Under the pieces are notes generated by a model. The model worked only from the letters and a program-made list of their open reading frames with translations. It was not told where the DNA came from and did not search any database. A program made the position numbers and the translations under genes. Below are positions 25,678-33,558 of a DNA stretch of 33,568 nucleotides, in pieces; position 1 is the first letter of the stretch; every line of letters begins with the position of its first letter. Origin of the DNA: Caldisericaceae bacterium (lineage in GTDB: Bacteria; Caldisericota; Caldisericia; Caldisericales; Caldisericaceae); contig JALVXB010000031.1 of assembly GCA_027023025.1 (NCBI GenBank), positions 1 through 33,568 of the forward strand, given 5' to 3'.

Positions 25678-26651
25678 CTAAACCTCCCCAATAAGAATAA
25701 CAAAATACCTAACATTGAGGAAACGACGGTAATAATAGCAAATCTAAAAACTATTTTAGGCTCACTCCATCCGCACTTTTCAAAGTGGTGATGAATTGGG
25801 GCCATTTTGAATACGCGCTTCCCGTGAGTAGCTTTAAAGTAAGAAACCTGTATAAAAATCGACAATGCTTCAATAACAGGAATAATTGCTATAAAGACAA
25901 GTAAAATTTCGAGTTTTGCAATGACTGCAGCAGCAAATACCAACCCTCCAAGAGAAAGTGAACCTGTATCGCCCATAAATATTCCTGCCTTTGGGCTGTT
26001 AAACCACAAGTAAGCAGTAAGTGAGCCTATTGCTACGAATAGAATAGCATTTACGGCACCCAACTCACTTTTCGGTAAAATAGGAAGAACCATTGTACCT
26101 ACAATAATAAACAGGACCATAACAATTGAATTGCTTGCAAGAAGCCCGTCTATACCGTCAGTAAGGTTGAAGGCATTGACAGTACCAAGAGCAACGAAGA
26201 GAAAAAACAAGAAGTAACCAACTGTGCCTAGTTGAATGTTATACTTTCCAAAACTTACATAGTTCTGAATAAATGGCTTAAACAAAAAGTACAGGATAAC
26301 TGATACAAACAATTGAAGCAAAAGGCGTTCTCTTACAGAAAGCCCTTCAGACTCCTTTTGTTTTACACTCAAAAAATCATCCAGAATTCCTATTGCTCCG
26401 TTTAAAAGCATCGCAAGATACAGCACAACAAAAATCCTGCTTCTGACGAAAGGAATAAAGAGTAGTGGTAAAATAAGAAATACTATACCCCCTGCTGTCG
26501 GCGTACCCTCTTTGTTCTTATGCCATATCGGACCTTCAGGCCTTATGAATTGCCCTATCCCGTGCCTTCTAAAAAGCGGAATTATAATTAAAAATAACGC
26601 AAAGGAAACAGCAAAGCTTACTAAAAAAAACAATAGGTTAAAAATATTCAT
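25674..26651 (-). CDS. mraY: Phospho-MurNAc-pentapeptide transferase
   Basis: Integral membrane enzyme that moves phospho-MurNAc-pentapeptide to undecaprenyl phosphate, giving lipid I. It has 325 residues and about ten helices. GTPTAGGIVF (49-58), the DD pair D91-D92, NLTDGIDGL (162-170), GDTGSLSLGG (227-236) and the HHHFEKCGW loop (about 287-295) are conserved and include the catalytic aspartates. It overlaps murF and murD by 4 bp each. Confidence 0.98.
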   Translation of the reverse strand: MNIFNLLFFLVSFAVSFALFLIIIPLFRRHGIGQFIRPEGPIWHKNKEGTPTAGGIVFLILPLLFIPFVRSRIFVVLYLAMLLNGAIGILDDFLSVKQKESEGLSVRERLLLQLFVSVILYFLFKPFIQNYVSFGKYNIQLGTVGYFLFFLFVALGTVNAFNLTDGIDGLLASNSIVMVLFIIVGTMVLPILPKSELGAVNAILFVAIGSLTAYLWFNSPKAGIFMGDTGSLSLGGLVFAAAVIAKLEILLVFIAIIPVIEALSIFIQVSYFKATHGKRVFKMAPIHHHFEKCGWSEPKIVFRFAIITVVSSMLGILLFLLGRFR

Positions 26652-28024
26652 CGCCCATACCTCTCAATTAAAAGTCGCAAAACATCTTCCATTTTTAAAC
26701 CACGAGAACCCTTAACAAATATAATAACATTTTTCGGTATGTCAAAGTGCCGGAAAAAATTAAGAAGCTGTTCCTTATCTTCAAAGTGATGTACATTTTC
26801 CTGCCTGGTAATTCTTTTAACCTCCTCGCTGATATACCTGCTTAAATCTCCGTAAGTTACGAGGTAATCAGGTTTAAAACTTGCTACTACTTTTCCACTT
26901 TTTCTGTGTATGGCATCTGCTTTACTTCCCAACTCCAGCATGTCTCCAAGAATAAGAAAGAGTTTTTTATTTCTGTTTCTAAATCTGCTTAAACTGTATT
27001 CAAGTGAAAGTGGGTTTGCATTGTATGTTTCGTCCAGTAAAATACGATTCCCACTTAAGTGAATTTCTTTGCCTCTACCCGATAGAGGGACAAAATTTTC
27101 GATAGTATTTAAAACCTCTCTAATGGGCAGCTGTAAAGCATAAGACATTGCAATGACTGAAAGAATGTCGTACGCATAGTGCACGCCAGATAGAGTAGTT
27201 TTAAAAAGATATTCTTTATTATTAACAAAAATGTTTAATGTCATTCTTTCTGTGTTTATCTGCTCTATCCTTGCATTAACGGCATTGTGTCTCTTAAACC
27301 CAAATGTAATGCACTTTTTACGCTTTTCCTGTGCAAGTCTGTAAAAATTTTCGTCATCTCCGTTCAGTATTACGATCCCATTTCTCTCGTCTACAAAAGA
27401 AGCAAGCTTGAATTTTTCCTTAGCGACATTTTCTACATTACCAAGAAATTCAAGGTGAGACTGCGAGGCATTTAATAAAATTGCTATGTCCGGGATAACA
27501 ATTTTATTCAGTACATCCATATCGCCCACTTTTTGAATGCCCATTTCTGTAACTGCATAATTACTCTCTAAGTCAAGCCTATTCAAAAAGAAAAGCGGAA
27601 GAGAATATTCAGTATTTGCATTTCCTTCAGTCTTAGAAACGGAATAAAAATGAGATAAAACTGTGTAAACTAATTCTTTTGTGGTTGTTTTACCCGCACT
27701 TCCAGTGATACCTACCACTTTTCCGAAAAATTTTTTGCGTGCTAAACCTCCTAAATCAATAAGTGCATTCTTTACAGACTCTACCTTATAAACAAAAGTG
27801 TCTTTTCTGAGTGTATCCCTTTCCACAATACAGCCACGAGCACCGTGCTTTACTGCATCGTCCACGAAGTCGTGCCCATCTACATGTGCACCTCTTATTG
27901 CAAAAAACAACCCACCAGGTTTCACTTTTCTACTATCAATGGAAAAGTTTTCAAAGTATCCCACATCAATTCCGTTTGAAATACCTTTTACGACACTTAA
28001 TATCTCACTTTGATAAAGTCTCAT
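26648..28024 (-). CDS. murF: UDP-MurNAc-tripeptide--D-alanyl-D-alanine ligase
   Basis: Adds D-Ala-D-Ala to UDP-MurNAc-tripeptide, completing the pentapeptide. It has 458 residues. P-loop GSAGKTTTK (108-116), TEMGIQKVGDM, NASQSHLEFLGN (the family ASxxH position), and the C-terminal-domain blocks LLDETYNANPLS and LGDMLELG are typical of MurF. It joins murE through a TAATG overlap of one base. Confidence 0.97.
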   Translation of the reverse strand: MRLYQSEILSVVKGISNGIDVGYFENFSIDSRKVKPGGLFFAIRGAHVDGHDFVDDAVKHGARGCIVERDTLRKDTFVYKVESVKNALIDLGGLARKKFFGKVVGITGSAGKTTTKELVYTVLSHFYSVSKTEGNANTEYSLPLFFLNRLDLESNYAVTEMGIQKVGDMDVLNKIVIPDIAILLNASQSHLEFLGNVENVAKEKFKLASFVDERNGIVILNGDDENFYRLAQEKRKKCITFGFKRHNAVNARIEQINTERMTLNIFVNNKEYLFKTTLSGVHYAYDILSVIAMSYALQLPIREVLNTIENFVPLSGRGKEIHLSGNRILLDETYNANPLSLEYSLSRFRNRNKKLFLILGDMLELGSKADAIHRKSGKVVASFKPDYLVTYGDLSRYISEEVKRITRQENVHHFEDKEQLLNFFRHFDIPKNVIIFVKGSRGLKMEDVLRLLIERYGR

Positions 28025-29454
28025 TAAATTATCTCCTTTAACATCTCTTCGTCGCTCATTTTAAGTACACTATTCTTAAAGTGAATTTCCCGCTCTTCAC
28101 CCCTACCAAGTAGCGCAACTATGTCTCCTTTTTTCATTATAGAGACTGCATGTTTAACGGCTTCGAACCTGTCTTTTATAATTACAGGATGTTTTACAAA
28201 ACGAGCAACATCGGAAATAAGAGTATCAGGATCATCGCCTCGAGGGTCGTCCGTCGTAACAATCACTATATCACTATACAAAGAAGATTTTTCTCCTATC
28301 TCTTTCCTCTTTTTCTTAGTAGACCATCCAACTGCGCCTATAACCGTAATAAGCCGGCTTTCTTTGATACTATTGAGAAAGTTCAAAATCTTTTCTACTT
28401 CGTAAGGATTATGTGCAAAGTCTATTACAACAATGCCCTTTTTAAGCCTGAATGTTTTTAGTCTTCCTGGCACCTGAGGTATGTGCGATGCAAAGTATTT
28501 AACACTTTCAATACTAACTTTCTCGTTCAAAGCAAAAGCAGAGAGTGCAAGAAAATTATACAAATTAAAGACACCACCCACATTTAACCGCATAGCCTCT
28601 TTAGTATCGCGAAAAGATATTTCAAAGTCCGTATAATGTAGAGCACTGCTTAATACGTGAGCACTTACATCAGCACTACGGGAAATTCCATAGGTCACAA
28701 AATTTTGAGCACTTTCAGCAAACTTTTCGTAATAACTTACATCACGATTTAAAATCGAAGGCGTTTTATCCTTAAAGAAACTCAATTTGGTTTGCAAATA
28801 ATCCTCAAGAGAACCGTGTACATCAAGATGATCTTCTGCAATATTTGTTAAAATTTTTGAATAAAAAGTAACTCCCTTTACTCGCTTAAAAAGTATTGCT
28901 GAGGAAGAAACTTCTAAGAAAGCATATTCCACATCGTTTTTTACCATCTCACTCAAAAGCCTATTTAAGTAGAATGCATCAGGAGTAGTAGGAGGAAACT
29001 TTTCTTTTATCACAAAACCCTTTCCTGAATCTTCTCCTATCGTGCCTATGAATCCGCTTTTTTTGTGTAATACGCCGTTAAAAAATTTATACAGCCAGAA
29101 AGCAGTCGTAGTCTTGCCTGATGTCCCTGTAATTCCAATGACTTTAAGATTCTTAGAAGGAAAGCCAAAAAAAGCAGACGAGAATAACGAATAAGCAGCA
29201 CGCGTATCGTCTGCCTCTATACCAAGTACACTTTCAGGTATTTTTACACTTTCTTCGAAGACGACTGCAGTTGCACCGTTTTGTATCGCTTCGTCAATTT
29301 TTAAGTGAGAGTCAAAATGCGTTCCCTTAATTGCAACAAACATTGCACCTTTCGATACTTTGCGAGAGTCCAAAACAATAGAATTAAATTCCACACCTAA
29401 ATTTCCTGAGTAACGAAACTGTGGAAAAATTTGTTTTAACTCCCAGCCCTTCAT
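28024..29454 (-). CDS. murE: UDP-MurNAc-L-Ala-D-Glu ligase adding the third amino acid
   Basis: Mur ligase that adds the diamino acid at position 3. It has 476 residues from ATG 29454; a TTG one codon upstream is too close to the AGGGGG ribosome site. P-loop GTSGKTTTA is at about 110-118, NIAEDHLDVHGSLEDYLQTK contains the carbamylated lysine, and the C-terminal domain has DFAHNP. The substrate motif reads DDPRGDDP (about 402-409). Most meso-diaminopimelate enzymes have DNPR, and lysine enzymes have D(D/N)P(N/A), so this mixed form does not decide the residue. The ATG overlaps the ftsI stop by one base (TGATG). Confidence 0.95.
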   Translation of the reverse strand: MKGWELKQIFPQFRYSGNLGVEFNSIVLDSRKVSKGAMFVAIKGTHFDSHLKIDEAIQNGATAVVFEESVKIPESVLGIEADDTRAAYSLFSSAFFGFPSKNLKVIGITGTSGKTTTAFWLYKFFNGVLHKKSGFIGTIGEDSGKGFVIKEKFPPTTPDAFYLNRLLSEMVKNDVEYAFLEVSSSAILFKRVKGVTFYSKILTNIAEDHLDVHGSLEDYLQTKLSFFKDKTPSILNRDVSYYEKFAESAQNFVTYGISRSADVSAHVLSSALHYTDFEISFRDTKEAMRLNVGGVFNLYNFLALSAFALNEKVSIESVKYFASHIPQVPGRLKTFRLKKGIVVIDFAHNPYEVEKILNFLNSIKESRLITVIGAVGWSTKKKRKEIGEKSSLYSDIVIVTTDDPRGDDPDTLISDVARFVKHPVIIKDRFEAVKHAVSIMKKGDIVALLGRGEEREIHFKNSVLKMSDEEMLKEII

Positions 29455-31211
29455 CAATTGCCCCCTTTATTCTCCTGACGAGTTACACTACTTGAAGGAA
29501 CACTTTGTTTTGCTAACTTATCCGGAGGAATTTTTAAGTACCGTACGAGAAACGACGCTACTTTTTGAAATAGAGGGGCTGCTACATAAAGCGAATAAGT
29601 AGGTTTTTCGGTCTGATCAATAATAGTGAGAATTACCACTTGAGGATTATTTGCAGGGAGAATGCCACAAAAGCTATATATTAACTTTGTATTTGAATAA
29701 CCTGATTTGTCCGGTTTTTGAGCGGTGCCAGTTTTACCTGCGATTGTATAGCCTTTCACCTCCGCTTGCGGCACGCCTTGCGGTGTAACGACTGCTTTTA
29801 GTGCATTCATGACTTCCGTCGCTACGGTATTGGATACGACGACTTTTCTTACTATTGGAGAATTTGAAAACCGTGTCTTTCCGTCGGGACCTATAATCTT
29901 TTTAACTATGTAAGGTTTCATTTCTACTCCGTGATTTGCAATTGCGGAAAAAGCGTCTATTAACTGAAGTGGTGTCACAGCAACTCCCTGTCCGTAGGAC
30001 ATCGTTGCAACTTCTACATCACCAAGATTCTTAACGCTGGGTAATATGCCTTTCTCTTCACCAGGAAGTTCTATTCCCGTATATTCGCCAAAACCAAAAC
30101 GCTTTAAATAGCGCACGATCTGCTCTTTCCCTAATTTTAAACCAATTTCCATAAATGCTACATCACAGGAATTGCGCATAATAACATTTAGTCCGTGTTC
30201 CACACCGTGAGTCCTCCAGCAGTGAAGAGTCCGATCTTTTACGCGAAGATATCCCTTACACACAAAAGTATCGTCCGTGTGCAGAGTGCCTTCCTGTAGC
30301 GCTGCTGCTGCTATTATAGGTTTCAACACAGAGCCAGGTTCGTAATTCATTTGAATTGCCCTGTTTAATATCGTATTTGAATTTACAGAAGCAAGATTAT
30401 TTGGATCAAAATCCGGATACGAAGCCATACCCAGTATTTCCCCTGTTTTAGGATTCATAACGATTATTACACCGTCTTTTGCTTTATTGTTTATCACTGC
30501 TTCTTTTAAGTATTTTTCGATCGCATATTGAATATTTGCATCTATGGTAAGTTGCAATGTATCACCTTTCACAGGTTTTATCTTAAACATTGAAACATTT
30601 GGCACGATAGGCTTTGGAGATATTAAAGGTATGTATACTTTCCCATCAATCCCCTTTAGATCACTATTAAACTTGTACTCCAGGCCAGAAAGTCCGTTAT
30701 CCTCCGCCCCTACAAAACCTAAGACATCAGAAAGAAGAGAGTGAAATGGGTAAATACGCTGCTCCGTAGGAGTAATCGCTATGCCCTTTGAGATACCTAA
30801 AGATTCTATTTCTGTTTTTTCCTTCTCCGTCAGCGAGGTAGAAATTCTCACAAAAACCTTATAATTGCTTAAAACGCTTTTAATTTTTTTCTTATCAATA
30901 TTTATAATCAGAGGAAGTTTTTCCTCAATGACAGATTTTTGTTTATTAGTAAGAAGCAGTGGATTTATGTCAAGTTCGTACGAAGGCTTACTAATCGCTA
31001 TTGCTACACCATTTCTATCAAGAATGTCACCTCTTTCACCTTTTACATCTATAACTTTTGGAGCTGTTTGCTGAATTACTTGTGCTAAATAGTACCCTCT
31101 ATGGAATATTTGGAGGTAAAGTAGTCTACCAAATATAGCGGCAAAAGAGATTATTATAACTAATAATATTGCAATAATCCTTATTGCAACCGGATCGCTC
31201 CTATCTTCCAT
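29454..31211 (-). CDS. ftsI: Septal class B penicillin-binding protein (FtsI/PBP3 type)
   Basis: Transpeptidase that crosslinks septal peptidoglycan made by FtsW. It has 585 residues with one N-terminal helix (about 10-30). The dimerisation/pedestal domain (about 50-215) begins with GERGDILDRNG. The transpeptidase domain has SVLK with nucleophile S294 and K297, then SCD at 348-350 in place of the usual SxN, and KTGTAQ (493-498). It ends without PASTA domains. Position right after ftsL is standard for ftsI. It overlaps ftsL by 11 bp. Confidence 0.95.
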   Translation of the reverse strand: MEDRSDPVAIRIIAILLVIIISFAAIFGRLLYLQIFHRGYYLAQVIQQTAPKVIDVKGERGDILDRNGVAIAISKPSYELDINPLLLTNKQKSVIEEKLPLIINIDKKKIKSVLSNYKVFVRISTSLTEKEKTEIESLGISKGIAITPTEQRIYPFHSLLSDVLGFVGAEDNGLSGLEYKFNSDLKGIDGKVYIPLISPKPIVPNVSMFKIKPVKGDTLQLTIDANIQYAIEKYLKEAVINNKAKDGVIIVMNPKTGEILGMASYPDFDPNNLASVNSNTILNRAIQMNYEPGSVLKPIIAAAALQEGTLHTDDTFVCKGYLRVKDRTLHCWRTHGVEHGLNVIMRNSCDVAFMEIGLKLGKEQIVRYLKRFGFGEYTGIELPGEEKGILPSVKNLGDVEVATMSYGQGVAVTPLQLIDAFSAIANHGVEMKPYIVKKIIGPDGKTRFSNSPIVRKVVVSNTVATEVMNALKAVVTPQGVPQAEVKGYTIAGKTGTAQKPDKSGYSNTKLIYSFCGILPANNPQVVILTIIDQTEKPTYSLYVAAPLFQKVASFLVRYLKIPPDKLAKQSVPSSSVTRQENKGGN

Positions 31212-31467
31212 TATCTACCTCTACGATCATAAATGAGCCAGGCGAAACCATTTTGAGTTTTTTACGCGCGACAGAGTCTACTTCAGAAAGATTCAAGTTT
31301 TCGTAGTATTGCACCTTCAGAGTGCGATTTTCGTATTCAAGCATGTTAAGTTTTTCGTTTAATGCACTTATGCGCCTCTCCATCAGGTTAGTTTTCAGAT
31401 AGAGCACTCCGAGAGAAAAAAATAATACAATTATAAGAGCATAGACGAGAAACCGCTTAAAACTCAT
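31201..31467 (-). CDS. ftsL: FtsL-like division protein
   Basis: A small bitopic protein of 88 residues: short basic cytoplasmic start, membrane helix (about 8-26) and an extracytoplasmic coiled coil (about 30-60, ALNEKLNMLEYENRTLKVQY). FtsL sequences vary greatly; topology, length and place between rsmH and ftsI support the call. It would form a complex with FtsQ and an FtsB-like partner to activate FtsWI. It overlaps rsmH by 4 bp and ftsI by 11 bp. Confidence 0.85.
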   Translation of the reverse strand: MSFKRFLVYALIIVLFFSLGVLYLKTNLMERRISALNEKLNMLEYENRTLKVQYYENLNLSEVDSVARKKLKMVSPGSFMIVEVDNGR

Positions 31468-32336
31468 AACCTCTCCGCCACTCTCATTTTTGCACTTCTT
31501 GCACGAGGATTTGCAATAACTTCTTCGCGTGCAGGAACAATTACTTTTTTGTTAATTCTTTTGAGAACAGGATTATTGATAAAGGCTCTCTTAATTATTC
31601 TGTCTTCCAATGAATGATACGAAATAACGACAATTCTGCTACCTTTATTTAAAACCAGAGGTGCCTCTTTTAAAAACTTCTCCAAATCATTTAGTTCATT
31701 ATTGACTGCTATTCTCAGCGCCTGGAATGTCTTTGTTGCAGGATTTATTCTTCCTCTCCTTTTGTAAACACTTTCAACGACATGTGCAAGCTCAGATGTA
31801 GTTTCTATTCTTTTTTTCTTTCTATATGCAACAATTGCTTTTGCAATTCTTCTTGCAAGATGCTCTTCACCGTAGTAGTAGATAATGTCAGCAAGTTCAC
31901 TCTCAGTAAGACTATTAACTAACACTGACGCCGTAATAACTGCCTTCTGGTTCATCCTCATGTCAAGCGGACCGTCTTTCATAAAACTAAAACCGCGTTC
32001 AGCTTTATGTAGTTGAAGCGAAGAAATACCAAGATCCGCAATTATTCCGTGAACCTGTTTTACAGACAAGTCTTTTAATACATCACTTAAATCTGCAAAA
32101 GTATTGTGGACGAGGACGAAGTTATTTCCAATTACAGAAAGTCTATTTCTGGCACGGCTTAAGGCATCTTCGTCTTTGTCTATGCCAATTAAAAAGCCTC
32201 TTTCACCAATTCGTTTTAGTATCTCAACACTATGCCCTCCTTCGCCTATCGTGCAGTCAACAATGGTGTCCCCGGGTTTTATATTTAAATATTCCAGACT
32301 CTCGTTCAACATTACAGGTGTGTGTATTATCTCCAT
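31464..32336 (-). CDS. rsmH: 16S rRNA m4C1402 methyltransferase
   Basis: RsmH (MraW) methylates N4 of C1402 in 16S rRNA using S-adenosylmethionine. It has 290 residues. The start MEIIHTPVMLNESLEYLNIK is the usual one, GEGGHS (31-36) binds the cofactor, and the rest has IADLGISSLQL, ERGFSFMKDGPLDMRM and a C-terminal VISYHSLEDRIIKR block. It is the first dcw gene; mraZ, which often precedes it, is absent. There is no ribosome site before ATG 32336, and a TATAAT lies exactly six bases upstream of it. Confidence 0.97.
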   Translation of the reverse strand: MEIIHTPVMLNESLEYLNIKPGDTIVDCTIGEGGHSVEILKRIGERGFLIGIDKDEDALSRARNRLSVIGNNFVLVHNTFADLSDVLKDLSVKQVHGIIADLGISSLQLHKAERGFSFMKDGPLDMRMNQKAVITASVLVNSLTESELADIIYYYGEEHLARRIAKAIVAYRKKKRIETTSELAHVVESVYKRRGRINPATKTFQALRIAVNNELNDLEKFLKEAPLVLNKGSRIVVISYHSLEDRIIKRAFINNPVLKRINKKVIVPAREEVIANPRARSAKMRVAERL

Positions 32337-32342
32337 GTCTTA

Positions 32343-32351
32343 ATTATAACA
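32343..32351 (-). promoter_or_regulatory. Extended -10 promoter of the dcw cluster
   Basis: On the minus strand TGTTATAAT combines TG with a perfect TATAAT (32348-32343). Only a T-rich -35 (TTTTTA, inside the rnpB U-tract) is found 17 bases upstream, as is tolerated with an extended -10. The next six bases, TAAGAC, are followed at once by the rsmH ATG. Confidence 0.6.
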
Positions 32352-32370
32352 AGTTGCTACACAAATAAAA

Positions 32371-32703
32371 AACCCGAGTAAAGGATAAGCCGGATTCTGT
32401 TACCCTTACGGGCTGCGATCATTTATCTAAGCGACCTACCCGATGGCAAGGGGGAGCACCTTAACGTCATCCTATTTGGTCTTGCTCCGGGTGGGGTTTA
32501 CCAAGCAGCATCCCGTTACCGAGATGCCCGGTGGTCTCTTACACCACCTTTTCACCCTTGCAGGTAAAACCCGCGGTTTGTTTTCTGTGGCACTTTCCCT
32601 GGGGTCGCCCCCGCCTTGATTTCCAAGGCACCCTGCTCCCAGGAGTCCGGACTTTCCTCAGGTCGTAATGACTACGCCTGCGATCGCTTCCTTTACTCGG
32701 GTT
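32371..32703 (-). ncRNA. rnpB: RNase P RNA, bacterial class A
   Basis: Catalytic RNA of RNase P, which matures tRNA 5' ends. On the minus strand the universal elements are present in order: GAGGAAAGTCCGGACT near the 5' end, GTAAGAGACCACCGG in the middle, GGAGCAAGACCAAATAGG, and ACAGAATCCGGCTTA near the 3' end. The ends AACCCGAGTAAAGGA and TCCTTTACTCGGGTT pair as helix P1. P1 runs straight into TTTTTT (32372-32367), so it probably also serves as the terminator stem. The 5' end overlaps the stop codon of the zinc-ribbon gene by two bases. Confidence 0.96.
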
Positions 32704-33421
32704 ATTTCTTTAGCTCTTCAGGATAGTATAAAATCTTGCCGCAAACTTCACAAAGTATAATGCGGTCACCCTTTCCAGTTTTAAGTTCTTCCAATCTTTC
32801 AAGAGGTATCAGGGCTCCGCAATTAGAGCAAGTATTATCTTCCACTGTTGTAATTGCGCCAAAAGGAAAATTTTCCTTTATTTCTTCGTATTTTCGTAAA
32901 ATCTCTTGAGGTATCGACTTTGCTAATCTTTCAAATTCTTTTCTTAAAATGACTGACTCTTCTTTAATTTCCTTCTGCAAAGATTCTTGTTCTTTTCTAA
33001 ATTTTTCCAGACTCTCTTTGGCTTCTTCGATTTCGGATTTAAGTTTTTCTATACTTGACTTTTTGTTTTTAATTTCTTCTTCTATAAATTCCAGTGACTT
33101 TTTTAGTTCTTCTTCCTTCGTTAATAGATTTTCTTTTGTTTTCTTTGCCGCTTTAATCTCCTTGCTCGTCTTAAGTTTATTACTTTCTAACAGGGTAGTT
33201 ACATTCTTAATCTGACTTTCGTTTTCCTCTAAATCTCTTTCTATTTCCTGTTTCCTTTGATTAAATCCGTTAAGAGCGAGCTCAAGACCTGCAATTTCGT
33301 CGTTATATTTCTTGACGGCATCATTTATTTGTAATTCTTTTTCTATCTCTTTGATACGCAGTTCTTTTTTACGCAAGACTTCTTCTTTTTGTTCGAATTC
33401 GTAAAGCAGTTTTATATACAT
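32702..33421 (-). CDS. Coiled-coil zinc-ribbon protein (COG1579 type)
   Basis: The protein has 239 residues. Residues about 5-170 are almost entirely Glu/Lys-rich helix with heptad-like spacing, a long antiparallel coiled coil. The C-terminus is a zinc ribbon with CSNCG and, about 25 residues later, CEVCG. This is the domain order of the COG1579 family, thought to bind nucleic acid but without an agreed function. I chose ATG 33421 with GGAGG five bases upstream; a TTG at 33433 overlaps that ribosome site. It begins 16 bases after a tRNA and ends on the first base pairs of rnpB, so a link with RNA processing is tempting but unproven. Confidence 0.85.
   Translation of the reverse strand: MYIKLLYEFEQKEEVLRKKELRIKEIEKELQINDAVKKYNDEIAGLELALNGFNQRKQEIERDLEENESQIKNVTTLLESNKLKTSKEIKAAKKTKENLLTKEEELKKSLEFIEEEIKNKKSSIEKLKSEIEEAKESLEKFRKEQESLQKEIKEESVILRKEFERLAKSIPQEILRKYEEIKENFPFGAITTVEDNTCSNCGALIPLERLEELKTGKGDRIILCEVCGKILYYPEELKK
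32725..32753 (-). promoter_or_regulatory. Candidate rnpB promoter inside the zinc-ribbon gene
   Basis: On the minus strand TTGTGA (32753-32748), 17 bases, then TATACT (32730-32725). Transcription would begin near 32718, about 15 bases before helix P1. It lies within the last codons of the upstream coding sequence. Confidence 0.45.
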
Positions 33422-33437
33422 TGATACCTCCAAAATA

Positions 33438-33512
33438 TGGTGGGCCCGCCCGGATTCGAACCAGGAACCAATTGGTTATGAGCCAACTGCTCTACCGTTG
33501 AGCTACAGGCCC
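33438..33512 (-). tRNA. tRNA with CAT anticodon (elongator Met or Ile2)
   Basis: On the minus strand the acceptor stem GGGCCTG pairs with CGGGCCC, the D arm is TAGCTCAACGGTAGAGCA, the anticodon loop is CTCATAA and the T loop TTCGAAT. CCA is encoded (33440-33438). The paired first acceptor base excludes initiator tRNA. CAT may be read as elongator Met, or as Ile (ATA) if lysidine-modified; sequence alone does not settle it. Confidence 0.95.
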
Positions 33513-33530
33513 CTCCTTATTTGCTGTAAT

Positions 33531-33558
33531 ATTTTATACAAGATTAAATTAAAGTCAA
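33531..33558 (-). promoter_or_regulatory. Promoter of the CAT tRNA and the gene after it
   Basis: On the minus strand TTGACT (33558-33553), 16 bases, then TAAAAT (33536-33531). It matches the tRNA-Pro promoter in spacing and -10 box. No terminator lies between the tRNA and the zinc-ribbon gene, so both are probably transcribed from here. Confidence 0.65.

Noticed and set aside
29455-29457. TTG start for murE
   Set aside because: It is only three bases from the ribosome site; the adjacent ATG is better placed.
33422-33433. TTG start for the zinc-ribbon gene
   Set aside because: That codon overlaps the GGAGG that serves the ATG at 33421.
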